Assembly: GCA_029287455.1 (NCBI GenBank)
Contig: JARFRB010000097.1
Coordinates: forward strand, 27,191 to 91,190
From: Pelagibius litoralis
GTDB lineage: Bacteria > Pseudomonadota > Alphaproteobacteria > Kiloniellales > DSM-21159
Direction: 5' to 3'
DNA length: 64,000 bases
A model generated the notes under the pieces. That model was given only the letters and a program-made list of their open reading frames with translations. It had not been told where the DNA came from and ran no database searches. Position 1 is the stretch's first letter, and each line of letters opens with the position of its first letter. The position numbers and the translations under genes are program-made. Shown piece by piece: positions 53,369 to 62,527 of the stretch.

Positions 53369-53899
53369 CTAGAGGCTCCCCGGCGCCGCGCGCGTCAGGG
53401 TCAGGCGCAGGTCGCAGCGGGTTTCAGCCCAGCGGGCCTCCACGTCGATACGGCCGCCGCCGTTGAAGAGGAAACGTCCGTTGGGGCGTTCAGGATCGCT
53501 GAGATCCTCTTCCTCCGCGCCGGGGCCATGGAGCTTGCGCACCCCCTCCTGCGCTTGCCGAAAGAGGCCGCCGCAAGTCCGTGCGTCGGCGCTGGCCTCG
53601 CGCTCCAGCAGGATCCGGAAGAGCCGCCCCGACTTCATGACGAAGCTGAGATCGAAGGGGGCGTCGCGCAGCACGGCGGGCACGCCGCTCACCAGGCGCA
53701 GGCCGCCGTCGGTGTCCGCACCGCTCTCGTTGTAGCTGTCGGCGATGGGGTAGAAATGGCGGATCTCGGTCTCCGACATCCAGAACAAGGCCTTGCCGAA
53801 GCCGACAAGCCAGCGGTTCGGATCGTTCGCTGCGGAGCCGTCACGCGCCAGCAGAGCACTGGCAAGCAAGATACCGAACACCGCGAGCCCTGGCCTCAT
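53369..53899 (-). CDS. Hypothetical secreted protein
   Basis: From the ATG behind GAGAGGACC (spacing 9) the product has 176 residues, and residues 1-23 form a signal peptide (LAVFGILLASALLARDGSA). The mature region has FGKALFWMSETEIRHFYPIADSYN and two cysteines (RTCGGLFRQA, ETRCDLRLTL) that may form a disulfide. A beta-rich ending GRIDVEARWAETRCDLRLTL suggests a small periplasmic domain. I do not recognise the family. It converges on secA. Confidence 0.75.
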   Translation of the reverse strand: MRPGLAVFGILLASALLARDGSAANDPNRWLVGFGKALFWMSETEIRHFYPIADSYNESGADTDGGLRLVSGVPAVLRDAPFDLSFVMKSGRLFRILLEREASADARTCGGLFRQAQEGVRKLHGPGAEEEDLSDPERPNGRFLFNGGGRIDVEARWAETRCDLRLTLTRAAPGSL

Positions 53900-54054
53900 A
53901 CCCATGGTCCTCTCGAAAACCCCCATGGCGCTTGAAAGCGGGTCCAGTATAGCGCGATTCCGGTGGATGTGGACTGCCGGGTTCAGCAGACTGGTCTGGC
54001 GCTTTTGCGCCGGCTAGAGCAGGATCGGTTTTTCGCCTCGACTCGGAAACCCGC

Positions 54055-54780
54055 ATGGTATCGACCCGCCAAGGAACCGAACCAGTCTTCCGCCTGGAGC
54101 AGACAAGCTACCAGGACGAGATCGGGCGCATCGCGGAACTGATGGATGGCCCGGTCTGCCAAATCGGCGCGCGCGCCCAGGTCCTGGACGGCAAGGAGCT
54201 GACCTGGCGGGCAAGGCTCGCCGCCAAGGGCTTCTTCGGCGCCGATCTGGAGCCGGGGGAGAACGTGGATGCCGTGTTCGACATCTGCGACAGCCTGCCG
54301 AAAATCCGCGCCGCCTTGGCACCGGCCCTTGCCGGCCAGAGCCCGCGCGGCCTGATCTGCGCGCACCTGCTGGAGCATCTGCGCCGGCCCTGGGACGCGG
54401 CGGCGAACCTGCGCGATCTCTTGGCGCCCGGGGGCTTGCTCTTCGTGCAGGTGCCCTGGGTGCAGGCTTTTCATGGCTTTCCAGACGATTTTTGGCGCAT
54501 TTCGCTCTCGGGCCTCTTCGAGCTCTTCGGCGATCTGGAATTTCTCGATGCCTTCCATAGCGGTGGGGCCAGCGACGTCGCCTATCGCCTTTATCGCGAC
54601 GGCAACCCGGATTTCAGCCTGGAGGCGCAGCAGATGGAAGCGCGGATGTTCCAGTTGCTGCTCTCCCAAGAGGCCAACCGGAACCTCTTGGCGGGCCTCG
54701 AGGAACCCCGGGCCTATCTGTCGCGCGGATATCTGCCGGTGACTGTCATCAACTTCCTGGCCCGCAAGCCCGACGGGTGA
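54055..54780 (+). CDS. Class I SAM-dependent methyltransferase (type-11-like)
   Basis: The 241-residue product has an early CQIGARAQVLDGKELTWRAR segment and motif I-like FFGADLEPGENVDAVFDICDSL. HLLEHLRRPWDAAANLRDLL and APGGLLFVQVPWVQAFHGFP are the motif IV to VI blocks. The glycine-rich loop is weak, so its fold is inferred from order of motifs. The target is unknown. The frame is open 140 bp before it, with no other gene in the gap. Confidence 0.7.
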   Translation: MVSTRQGTEPVFRLEQTSYQDEIGRIAELMDGPVCQIGARAQVLDGKELTWRARLAAKGFFGADLEPGENVDAVFDICDSLPKIRAALAPALAGQSPRGLICAHLLEHLRRPWDAAANLRDLLAPGGLLFVQVPWVQAFHGFPDDFWRISLSGLFELFGDLEFLDAFHSGGASDVAYRLYRDGNPDFSLEAQQMEARMFQLLLSQEANRNLLAGLEEPRAYLSRGYLPVTVINFLARKPDG

Positions 54781-54879
54781 CGCGCGGGCGCCTTGGCGAA
54801 ACGCCGAACTGCGGATACCGCTTGCCGGCAAAAGCCGCTAGACTGGCTAGAATTCACGATAGAGAACAAAGGGATGGCA

Positions 54880-55230
54880 ATGACGATCACGCGCTTTCAA
54901 ATCGGTCAACGCATGAGCCAGGCGGTCATGCACGGCGACACGATCTACCTCGCGGGGCAGGTGGCGCAAGGAGCGCCCGGCGCCTCCGTCGCCGAGCAGA
55001 CCCAGGACATCCTGGCCCGTATCGACGGCCTGCTCGAAGAGGTCGGCAGCGACAAGACCAAGATCCTCTCCGCCACGATCTGGCTCAGCGATATGGATAG
55101 CTTCGAGGAGATGAACGGCGTTTGGGACGCCTGGGTGCCGGAAGGGCACGCTCCGGGACGCGCCTGTGTCGAAGCCCGCTTGGCGCGCCCGCACTTCAAC
55201 GTGGAAATCGGCATCATCGCCGCGAAATAG
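54880..55230 (+). CDS. RidA/YjgF-family protein
   Basis: The second ATG of ATGGCAATG is chosen because AAAGGG then has six-base spacing; the product is 116 residues. Family marks are MSQAVMHGDTIYLAGQVAQ, ILSATIWLSDMDSFEEMNGVWDAW, and the catalytic arginine in GHAPGRACVEARLA with the glutamate after it. RidA proteins hydrolyse reactive enamine or imine intermediates made by PLP and flavin amine enzymes. It lies 17 bp before the D-amino-acid dehydrogenase, whose imine products are natural RidA substrates. Confidence 0.92.
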   Translation: MTITRFQIGQRMSQAVMHGDTIYLAGQVAQGAPGASVAEQTQDILARIDGLLEEVGSDKTKILSATIWLSDMDSFEEMNGVWDAWVPEGHAPGRACVEARLARPHFNVEIGIIAAK

Positions 55231-55247
55231 ATCGAAGGGATCCGGAC

Positions 55248-56492
55248 ATGCGGGTCGTCGTGCTTGGCAGCGGAGTTGTGGGTGTGAGCACCGCCTACAG
55301 CCTGCTGCGCGACGGGCACGAAGTCGTCGTTGTCGATCGCGGGGCCGAAGCGGCCAATTTCACTTCCTTCGCGAACGCCGGCTTGGTGGCACCGGGGCAC
55401 GCCTATGCCTGGTCGTCTCCGGCGGCCCCGCGAAAACTTCTGCAATCGCTCTGGCGTGAGGAATCCGCCTTGCGGTTCCGCTTCTCCGCCGACCCGAGCT
55501 TCTGGAAGTGGACCTTCAAGTTCCTGCGTCAATGCACCGCCGAGCGGGCCAGGATCAACACCCAGCGAAAGGTCAGGCTCTGCCGCTATTCGCAAGCCGC
55601 GCTGCACGAGGTTGTCGGGGCGACTGGTGTCTCTTACGACGGCCGGGGCGGCGGCCTGCTCTATCTCTACCGCGATCCGGCGAACTTCGCGGCGGCGGTG
55701 GCGCGCATGCGCATCCTGACCGACGAGGGTGTCGAGCTTCGCGCCCTCGATCCGGCGGAGACCGTCAAGGTCGATCCCGCGCTAGGGCCGGTCCAAGACA
55801 AGCTGGCGGGCGCCCTCTTCGCGCCGAGCGATGAAAGCGGCGACGCGCGCCTCTATACCCTGGCTCTCGCCAAGGTCTGCGAGGATCTCGGCGCCGAGTT
55901 CCACTATGGCACCACGATCCACGGCCTGCGCCAGGACGGTGGGCGGATTTCGGCCGCCGTGACGGACAAGGGCGAAATCGCGGGCGAGGCCTTCGTGCTC
56001 TGCTTGGGTGTATTCAGCCCGCGCATCGCCCGGGAGCTCGGGGCCGAATTGCCGATCTATCCGATCAAGGGCTACTCCGTCACCCTGCCCACGGCCGGGC
56101 GGAACAACCCACCCACGGTCGGCGGGGTGGACGAGGACAACCTGGTGGCCTATGCCCCTCTGGGAGAGCGGATCCGCCTGACGGCAACGGCCGAGTTCGC
56201 GGGCTTTTCGACGAGCCACCGCCCGGCTGATTTCGCGCCCATGCTTAGGGCCGCGCGCGATCTCTTTCCCGAGGCAGGGGACTACGATAGCCCCTCCTAT
56301 TGGGCGGGTTTGCGACCCATGACGCCGGAAGGCACTCCGATTCTGGGGCCCGCGCGCCAGCCTAATCTGTATCTCAACACCGGCCACGGCCACATGGGAT
56401 GGACCATGGCCGCCGGAACCGCCCGCATCACCGCCGATCTCGTCGCCGGTCGCCAGCCCGAGCTGGATCTGACCGGCATGACGCTCAACTGA
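55248..56492 (+). CDS. dadA: D-amino-acid dehydrogenase, small subunit-like
   Basis: The ATG of MRVVVLGSGVVGVSTAYSLLRDG gives 414 residues. The FAD fold has GSGVVG at 8-13, NAGLVAPGHAYAWSSP is the conserved NAG(L/M)-S-P loop, and the C-terminal MTPEGTPILGPARQPNLYLNTGHGHMGWTMAAG is intact. It oxidises D-amino acids to 2-oxo acids and ammonia, passing electrons to the respiratory chain at the inner membrane. RidA and a racemase surround it, forming an amino-acid-racemisation and degradation cassette. Confidence 0.93.
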   Translation: MRVVVLGSGVVGVSTAYSLLRDGHEVVVVDRGAEAANFTSFANAGLVAPGHAYAWSSPAAPRKLLQSLWREESALRFRFSADPSFWKWTFKFLRQCTAERARINTQRKVRLCRYSQAALHEVVGATGVSYDGRGGGLLYLYRDPANFAAAVARMRILTDEGVELRALDPAETVKVDPALGPVQDKLAGALFAPSDESGDARLYTLALAKVCEDLGAEFHYGTTIHGLRQDGGRISAAVTDKGEIAGEAFVLCLGVFSPRIARELGAELPIYPIKGYSVTLPTAGRNNPPTVGGVDEDNLVAYAPLGERIRLTATAEFAGFSTSHRPADFAPMLRAARDLFPEAGDYDSPSYWAGLRPMTPEGTPILGPARQPNLYLNTGHGHMGWTMAAGTARITADLVAGRQPELDLTGMTLN

Positions 56493-56510
56493 CCCCGAAG
56501 GAGCTTCGCA

Positions 56511-57332
56511 ATGGGACAGCCCCAGAATGCAGCCGGCGCCGCCGTCGAGCCCGAAAGCACCCTACTGGTCAATCGCCGAAACATGCCGCACGAGATCGAT
56601 GGCGGCCTGGCGGCGCGCGCGCGCCTCGGCCTCGTGATCCTCTCTAGCGACCACACGGTGGAGTATGAATTCCACAAGATCCTGCAAGAGCTGCCAGGGG
56701 TCGCGGTCTATGGCGCCCGGATTCGAAACTCACCGAACATCACGCCGGAAACCTTGGCCGACATGGAGGGCCGGATCGCGCAGACCACCGATCTAATCCT
56801 GCCCGGCATGCCGCTGGATTCTGTCGCCTATGGCTGCACCTCGGCCTCCATGGTGATCGGGGAGGAGAGGGTGTCCGAATTGATTCGCACGGCGAGGCCC
56901 GGCGTCCCCGCCACCAATCCGGTGACGGCCGCGCGGGCGGCCTTTGCTGCGCTTGGAATGCGGCGCATTGCCCTGCTGACACCCTATTCGGACGAAATCA
57001 ATCAGCGCATGCGGGGTTATTTCGAAGCCTGCGGCCTCGGCGTTCCGGTGATGGGCTCCTTCAACGAGGAGGACGATAACGTCGCCGCCAGGGTGTCCCT
57101 GGCCTCGATCCGGGATGCGGCCTTGGAATTGGGCCAAGAGGACAGCGTGGACGGCGTTTTCGTCTCTTGCACCTCTCTTCGCCTGATCGAGGTGGTGAGC
57201 GAGATCGAGGATGCCCTCGGTAAGCCGGTCACCTCCAGCAATCACGCGCTCGCCTGGCACAGTCTGCGCTTGGCGGGAATCGATGACACGGTCCCCTCGC
57301 AAGGAAAGTTGTTTCGCGAATCCGGCGTTTAA
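56511..57332 (+). CDS. Aspartate/glutamate racemase superfamily protein (maleate isomerase-like)
   Basis: The 273-residue product has two candidate catalytic cysteines, in SVAYGCTSASMVIGEE and DGVFVSCTSLRLIEVV. The duplicated fold is also seen in LGLVILSSDHTVEYEFHK and MRRIALLTPYSDEINQRMRGYF. The pattern of both cysteines in C-T-S contexts is that of maleate cis-trans isomerase and arylmalonate decarboxylase relatives. Substrate is unknown; the RidA-DadA neighbours suggest an amino or dicarboxylic acid. The N-terminal 30 residues are an unusual extension. Confidence 0.83.
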   Translation: MGQPQNAAGAAVEPESTLLVNRRNMPHEIDGGLAARARLGLVILSSDHTVEYEFHKILQELPGVAVYGARIRNSPNITPETLADMEGRIAQTTDLILPGMPLDSVAYGCTSASMVIGEERVSELIRTARPGVPATNPVTAARAAFAALGMRRIALLTPYSDEINQRMRGYFEACGLGVPVMGSFNEEDDNVAARVSLASIRDAALELGQEDSVDGVFVSCTSLRLIEVVSEIEDALGKPVTSSNHALAWHSLRLAGIDDTVPSQGKLFRESGV

Positions 57333-57483
57333 CACAAAAACTCGGCGGTTAGTGCAGCCTAAGCAAAAGAATTCATTAGCCGAAAGAGAGCTTTATTACG
57401 TCCGCATGCACTTAATAATGTTTGCCGTCGCGCGGGGGAATCCGTGCTAGATTAATCTAAGTGCGTCACGTTTTGGGATCCGT

Positions 57484-58704
57484 ATGCTCTATCAGATTTA
57501 TGACTTTCACCAGACCGCTCTAGTACCTTGGCGCGTTCTTGGAGATCTCACCCGCAGCTTCATCAGCCATCCTTTCGTGCCCGCGTCCTATACGCACTTC
57601 GGCAGGTCCGTGGCCGCCGGGCTGGAGGTCATGGAGGCGGCGACGCGGCAGCGCGGAAAGCCGGAGTGGGACGTCGCTTCCGTGGTCGTGGACGGAGAGG
57701 CTCAGAGCGTCAGCCGGCACGTGGTGTCCCGCCTGCCGTTTTGTGAGCTGGCCCGTTTCCGCCGGGAGGGTGCGAGCCCCGACGACCCCAAGGTGCTGCT
57801 CGCGGCACCGATGTCGGGCCATCATGCCACCTTGCTGCGCGGGACCGTGGAGGCGCTGGTCGCCGATCACGAGGTCTACGTGACCGATTGGATCGACGCA
57901 CGCGGCGTCGCGGTCGAGGATGGGGCCTTCGGGATCGAGGACTACATTGGCTATCTGCTGAAATTCCTGCGCAAGCTGGGGCCCGACCTGCATGCGATCG
58001 CGGTCTGCCAGCCCGCGCCGCTGGTGCTGTCGGCGGTGGCGCTTCTGGCGGCCGCCAGGGATCCGGCCCAACCTCGGACCATGACCTTGATGGGCGGGCC
58101 GGTCGATCCGGCGGCGGCCCCCACCCGGGTGACCGAACTGGCCGACACGCGCTCGTTGGACTGGTTCGAGAAGTCCGTGCTGACCCGCGTTCCAGCTTAC
58201 TACCCGGGGGCAGGTCGAAGGGTCTATCCCGGTTTTCTGCAGCTTGGCGGCTTCATATCCATGAACGCCTCGCGCCATTTCGACGCCCACCTCAAGATGT
58301 TCCGCCACTTGGTGCAGGGTGATGGCGACTCGGCCGACGCGCACCGGCGCTTTTACGACGAATACCTGGCGGTGATGGACGTTCCGGCGGAATACTATCT
58401 GGAAACCATCGACCGGGTGTTCCAGCGGCGGCTTCTCCCCTCGGGCGAGATGACCTGGCGCGGTCTGCCGGTCGAGCCCTCAGCCATCGAGCGGACCGCG
58501 CTGCTGACCGTGGAAGGCGAGCTCGACGATATCTCGGCCCCCGGACAAACCCTGGCGGCGCACGCGCTGTGCGATGGCTTGGCTTCGAGCCAGAAGCACG
58601 ATCTGCTGCAGAAGGGCGTGGGCCACTACGGCATCTTCAACGGCCGCAGATGGCGCGAGGGCATCAAACCGGCGATCGGCGACTTTATTCGCCGCCACGG
58701 ATAG
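57484..58704 (+). CDS. phaZ: Intracellular polyhydroxyalkanoate depolymerase
   Basis: The product has 406 residues. It begins MLYQIYDFHQTALVPWR, the usual N-terminus. The nucleophile is cysteine 175 in AVCQPAPL, replacing the lipase serine as in other intracellular depolymerases. LLAAPMSGHHATLLRGTVEAL and YVTDWIDARGV are family blocks, and the ending GVGHYGIFNGRRWREGI holds the catalytic histidine. It mobilises stored PHA granules. The 151-bp AT-rich leader before it contains no gene. No phaC or phasin is in the window. Confidence 0.94.
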   Translation: MLYQIYDFHQTALVPWRVLGDLTRSFISHPFVPASYTHFGRSVAAGLEVMEAATRQRGKPEWDVASVVVDGEAQSVSRHVVSRLPFCELARFRREGASPDDPKVLLAAPMSGHHATLLRGTVEALVADHEVYVTDWIDARGVAVEDGAFGIEDYIGYLLKFLRKLGPDLHAIAVCQPAPLVLSAVALLAAARDPAQPRTMTLMGGPVDPAAAPTRVTELADTRSLDWFEKSVLTRVPAYYPGAGRRVYPGFLQLGGFISMNASRHFDAHLKMFRHLVQGDGDSADAHRRFYDEYLAVMDVPAEYYLETIDRVFQRRLLPSGEMTWRGLPVEPSAIERTALLTVEGELDDISAPGQTLAAHALCDGLASSQKHDLLQKGVGHYGIFNGRRWREGIKPAIGDFIRRHG

Positions 58705-58732
58705 GACCCGCGGCGCGCCGCTTACCGGGAGG

Positions 58733-59386
58733 TCAAAGGCCTGCGGGATTCAAAAGCATTCCTTGCGCGCCCGTGACGCCGGAGTAGATGACAGTCTCTC
58801 CCTCGACGCGTGCCCGGCCCGAGGCGACGAGGCCCAGGCAGAGCGGATAAAGGCGATGCTCGGCGGCGAGCACGCGGGCGGCCAAGGCCTCGGTGTCGTC
58901 CCCGGGCAGCACCGGCACGGCCGCTTGCCCGACGATGGGGCCTTCGTCCACTGTCTCGCGCACGAAATGCACGCTGCAGCCATGCAGCGCCACACCCGCC
59001 CGAAGAGCGCGCGCGTGAGTGTCCAGACCGGGAAAGGCCGGTAGGAGAGAGGGGTGGATGTTCAGCAGGCGGTCGCGCCAGCGGTCCACGAACCCCCCGG
59101 TCACCACACGCATGAAGCCAGCCTGACAGACCAGCTCCACGCCGTGGTCTTCAAGCAGAGCCGACACCTCGCGCTCGAAGGCCGGGCGCGTCGCGAAGTC
59201 GCGGTGCGGCACGACCTCTCCAGCAACGCCGGCCGCCGCGGCTCGATCCAGGGCTGCGACGCCGGGAATATTAGAAAGCACAACGACGATCTCCGCCGGG
59301 AAATCCGGCGCCCGCGCCGCGTCGAGCAGGGCTTGCAGATTGCTGCCCCGTCCGGAGACCAGGACGCCAACGCGCGTCCGGCTCAC
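58733..59386 (-). CDS. purN: Phosphoribosylglycinamide formyltransferase
   Basis: The GTG of [18 protein letters not shown] overlaps the purM stop by four bases (GTGA), giving 217 residues. The [10 protein letters not shown] phosphate loop, [31 protein letters not shown] (catalytic asparagine, histidine) and the aspartate in VDEGPIVGQ are intact. It transfers formyl from 10-formyltetrahydrofolate to GAR in purine synthesis. The frame opens further upstream inside purM, but that part is not homologous to PurN. Confidence 0.96.
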   Translation of the reverse strand: MSRTRVGVLVSGRGSNLQALLDAARAPDFPAEIVVVLSNIPGVAALDRAAAAGVAGEVVPHRDFATRPAFEREVSALLEDHGVELVCQAGFMRVVTGGFVDRWRDRLLNIHPSLLPAFPGLDTHARALRAGVALHGCSVHFVRETVDEGPIVGQAAVPVLPGDDTEALAARVLAAEHRLYPLCLGLVASGRARVEGETVIYSGVTGAQGMLLNPAGL

Positions 59387-60444
59387 CTGCCTGGATCCCC
59401 AAGGATCTCCGCGCCCGGACCTGTATCGCGCTCGACGATCGTTCCAAGGCGATAGACCTGCTCGCCGCTGGCGGAAAGCTGAGCCGAGAGCGCTTCCGCG
59501 CTGCCGGGATCGACGACCGCCACCATGCCAATGCCGCAATTGAAGGTGCGCCAGACGTCGGGTGCGGGGATCGCACCCGCTTGCGCCAGCCAGTCGAAGA
59601 GGGCAGGCCGCGGCCAGCTGCCGGCGTCGATGCGGGCGGCCAGGTGTTCGGGCAGCACGCGCGGCAGGTTCTCCGGCAGGCCGCCGCCGGTGATGTGGGC
59701 CAGGGCTTTGACGCCACCCGCGCGGATCGCGGCCAGGCAGGATTTGACGTAGATCCGGGTGGGGGTCAAGAGGGCCTCAGCCAAGCTTTGCTCCGGGGCG
59801 AAGGGGGCGGGTGCGCCGTAGCTTAGGCCGCCCATCTCCACCACCTTGCGGACCAGGGAAAAGCCATTGGAGTGCAGGCCGGTGGACCCCAAGCCAAGGA
59901 CCATATCGCCCACGGCGACCGCCGTTCCGTCCAGCAAGGCGCCGCGTTCAACCGCGCCCAGGGCAAAGCCGGCCAGGTCGTAGTCGCCTTCGCCATAGAG
60001 GCCCGGCATCTCCGCCGTTTCGCCGCCACTCAGCGCGCAGCCGGCCAGGCGGCAGCCCTCCGCGATACCGGTGACGATGCTGGTTCCTTGGTCCGGGTCC
60101 AGGCGGCCGGTGGCGTAGTAATCCAGGAAGAATAAGGGCTCGGCCCCTTGGACAACGAGATCGTTGACGCACATCGCGACCAGATCGATCCCCACGGTGT
60201 CGTGCTTACCCGCCGAGATGGCAACCTTCAGCTTGGTGCCCACTCCGTCCGTGGCCGCGATCAGAAGGGGGTCGCTGAAGCCGGCCGCCTTGGGGTCGAA
60301 AACAGCGCCGAACCCGCCCAGTCCGCCCACCGCTCCCGGGCGCGAGGTGGATTTGGCCAGGGGCTTGATCGCTTCGACCAAGGCGTTGCCGGCGTCGATA
60401 TCGACGCCCGAGGCCTTGTAGGTTAAGGGTGCCGAGGGTGCGAT
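59383..60444 (-). CDS. purM: Phosphoribosylformylglycinamidine cyclo-ligase, probable ATC start
   Basis: The first ATG/GTG/TTG of this frame is a TTG at 60381 ([16 protein letters not shown]), but the frame encodes typical PurM sequence upstream: [20 protein letters not shown]. The best start is ATC at 60444-60442, six bases after GAGAGG, giving 353 residues. The family-like start is usually ATG. Core motifs are complete: [49 protein letters not shown] and [13 protein letters not shown]. It closes the imidazole ring to AIR. Translation of purN is coupled through GTGA. Confidence 0.93.
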   Translation of the reverse strand: MAPSAPLTYKASGVDIDAGNALVEAIKPLAKSTSRPGAVGGLGGFGAVFDPKAAGFSDPLLIAATDGVGTKLKVAISAGKHDTVGIDLVAMCVNDLVVQGAEPLFFLDYYATGRLDPDQGTSIVTGIAEGCRLAGCALSGGETAEMPGLYGEGDYDLAGFALGAVERGALLDGTAVAVGDMVLGLGSTGLHSNGFSLVRKVVEMGGLSYGAPAPFAPEQSLAEALLTPTRIYVKSCLAAIRAGGVKALAHITGGGLPENLPRVLPEHLAARIDAGSWPRPALFDWLAQAGAIPAPDVWRTFNCGIGMVAVVDPGSAEALSAQLSASGEQVYRLGTIVERDTGPGAEILGDPGR

Positions 60445-60480
60445 GGCTCGCCTCTCATAAAGATTTGCGCGACCTGGCGT

Positions 60481-60509
60481 TTGTGGTACGCCACGGCCTA
60501 AGCTAAAAC
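60481..60509 (+). promoter_or_regulatory. Putative sigma-70 promoter of the DUF2066 operon
   Basis: TTGTGG and TAAAAC lie 17 bases apart, 59 bp before the DUF2066 start, in the 123-bp gap with divergent purM. It is a fair but not perfect match. Confidence 0.4.
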
Positions 60510-60567
60510 TCTTGCGTCAGCTCCGCCGACGGCGGCCGCGAGGATATAGAGTCCGGGAAAGGTTGCA

Positions 60568-61929
60568 ATGTCGATTTGGTCTTCGTCCAGGCTCGTTTTC
60601 ACCATTCTGCTAATGCTCGTCCCGGTTTCGGCGGCCGTGGCGCAGGATGTTTTCACTGTGCGCGGTGTCGAGGTGGACGCGACCGCGGACAACGTCGTGC
60701 AGGCCCAGGAGATGGCTCTCGCGGAGGGTCAGCGCCTGGCCGCGGACCGGCTTTTCCAGAGGCTTGTGCCGGCGGAGTATCTCGGCCAGGTGCCTGCCCT
60801 GGGCGCGCAAAGCCTCGACGATCTGGTGCAGAATGTGTCAGTGGCGCGCGAAAGGCGCTCTGACGTGCGGTATCTGGCGGATCTGACGGTTGGCTTCCGG
60901 CCGGACGCCGTGCGGCGTCTGCTGCGCGAGGCCGGCGTGCCCTTCGCGGAAACGCCCGGGCGCCCGGTGCTGGTACTGCCGCTGTATGGGCCGAAGGGAC
61001 AGGAGGTTCTTTGGCAAGGCGAGAACCCCTGGCGCGATTACTGGGCGAATCGGCAGGGCAGTGGGGGCCTTGTGCCCTTCGTGGCGCCGATTGGCGATCT
61101 CTCGGACGTGGTGGCGATCGATGCGGCGGCGGCAGCGGCCGGGGATATCGAGAGCTTGTGGGCGATTGCCGAGCGCTATGGCGCCGAGGACGTGATCGTT
61201 GCCCGGGCTTATGTGGAAGGGGATCCCAAGTTCTTGCTGGTCGATTCGGTGCTCTATCGCCCGGATACGCCGCCAGCTAGCCAGGGAGACGAGATTCTGG
61301 AGGAGCCGGGCGAGGACCTGGACGACCTTTTCGAACGCGCGGCCCTGCGGATCGAGGCGCCGATCCAAAACGCCTGGCGGCGCGAAAACGTGCTGCGCTT
61401 CGACAGCCAGGCGAGCCTGCTGGCCGAAGTGCCGCTGACCAGTCTCGACGACTGGGTCATGGTGCGCGACCGCTTAACCCAGACCGCAGCCGTAATCGAA
61501 GTGACCCTGCGGCGGCTCTCGCGGCGCCAGGCGATCGTCGAAGTCTCCTATGTCGGTGACGAAGACCAGTTGAGCCGCGCCCTCGCCCTTTCGAAGCTGG
61601 GCCTCAAGCCCAAGGAGGGAGCCGCCGTTTGGGCCGGGCAGGACACCGCCGACCGGCCGGCGCCCTGGAGCGGCGCATCCACGGCCGTGCCGTCCGGCGG
61701 TCAGGGCGGAACATCGGGGACGGCCGCGACCGCGCCGGCGCAAGGTACCGTTCCGGCGCAAGGAACCGTTCCGGCGCAAGGATCCGTTCCCGCGCAAGGC
61801 ACTGTTCCCACGCAAGGCACTGTTCCGGCAAGTGGCGCTGGGGTACCGGCATCGGTCCGGCTTCAGCCGCGCTACGAGATCATCCGCACCGATCTCGCGC
61901 CGGCGGCGCCGCTGGACGGGAGCGGTTGA
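60568..61929 (+). CDS. DUF2066 domain protein with a C-terminal AQGTVP repeat
   Basis: The 453-residue product has a Sec signal (LVFTILLMLVPVSAAVA, cleavage near VAQDV). The DUF2066 region follows: VEVDATADNVVQAQEMALAEGQRLAADRLFQRL, then FRPDAVRRLLREAGVPF and RPVLVLPLYGP, and later the EVTLRRLSRRQAIVEVSYVG strand. The C-terminal 60 residues hold five copies of the six-residue A/T-Q-G-T/S-V-P unit at 391-420. Function is unknown. It starts a plus-strand operon with a phosphatidyltransferase, PerM and hdaA, the usual order in Alphaproteobacteria. Confidence 0.88.
   Translation: MSIWSSSRLVFTILLMLVPVSAAVAQDVFTVRGVEVDATADNVVQAQEMALAEGQRLAADRLFQRLVPAEYLGQVPALGAQSLDDLVQNVSVARERRSDVRYLADLTVGFRPDAVRRLLREAGVPFAETPGRPVLVLPLYGPKGQEVLWQGENPWRDYWANRQGSGGLVPFVAPIGDLSDVVAIDAAAAAAGDIESLWAIAERYGAEDVIVARAYVEGDPKFLLVDSVLYRPDTPPASQGDEILEEPGEDLDDLFERAALRIEAPIQNAWRRENVLRFDSQASLLAEVPLTSLDDWVMVRDRLTQTAAVIEVTLRRLSRRQAIVEVSYVGDEDQLSRALALSKLGLKPKEGAAVWAGQDTADRPAPWSGASTAVPSGGQGGTSGTAATAPAQGTVPAQGTVPAQGSVPAQGTVPTQGTVPASGAGVPASVRLQPRYEIIRTDLAPAAPLDGSG
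61738..61827 (+). repeat. Five tandem copies of an 18-bp unit inside the DUF2066 gene
   Basis: The units follow the pattern GCGCAAGGNACCGTTCCG with differences mostly at third codon positions, which suggests selection on the peptide rather than fresh slippage. The encoded run has the unit AQGTVP. It lies in the periplasmic C-terminal tail. Confidence 0.92.
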
Positions 61930-61945
61930 GGCACCCGGGGAAGCG

Positions 61946-62527
61946 ATGCCGCCAGGCCCAATACAATGGTTGCCGAACTTCATTACAATTGCCCGGCTTC
62001 TGTCGGTTCCCCTGCTTGTCGTTCTGCTGCTGCGAGGCCAGATGGCGGCGGCCTTCTGGCTGTTTCTCGCCGCCGCCGCCTCGGATCTGGTGGACGGTTG
62101 GATGGCCCGGCGCCTCGGCAGTGTCGGGAAGCTTGGGTCCTATCTCGATCCCATCGCGGATAAATTGCTGATGGGGGCGAGTTCCTTGACCCTGGGGTTT
62201 CTCGGGCACCTGCCCTTGTGGCTGGTCGCGCTGGTGATCTCGCGGGACCTTCTTATACTTCTAGGCGTGAGTTGGCTTTACTGGTCGCGTCCGCACCCCG
62301 AGATGGAGCCGCTGTTCGTGAGCAAGATCAACACGGTGTTCCAGCTGGCGCTGATCTGCGTGGTGCTTGAAAGGCTCGCCGAGCTTTCCCTGCCGGTGTT
62401 GGATAAGCCAATGATTTGGGCTGAAATCGCTCTGGTGTGGCTGGTGGCGATCACCACCGTTATCTCCGGTGTCGCCTATGGGAACGCGGCCTTGCGCATT
62501 TTCAAGGCGCGGAGGCCGGCCAAATGA
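61946..62527 (+). CDS. CDP-alcohol phosphatidyltransferase
   Basis: From MPPGPIQWLPNFITIARLL (GGGGAAGCG upstream) the product has 193 residues with six membrane segments. The active-site signature DG-x2-AR-x8-G-x3-D-x3-D reads SDLVDGWMARRLGSVGKLGSYLDPIADK across residues 46-72 and is complete. It makes a phospholipid from CDP-diacylglycerol and an alcohol, probably phosphatidylglycerophosphate or a related product; the acceptor cannot be told. It starts 16 bp after the DUF2066 stop. Confidence 0.93.
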   Translation: MPPGPIQWLPNFITIARLLSVPLLVVLLLRGQMAAAFWLFLAAAASDLVDGWMARRLGSVGKLGSYLDPIADKLLMGASSLTLGFLGHLPLWLVALVISRDLLILLGVSWLYWSRPHPEMEPLFVSKINTVFQLALICVVLERLAELSLPVLDKPMIWAEIALVWLVAITTVISGVAYGNAALRIFKARRPAK

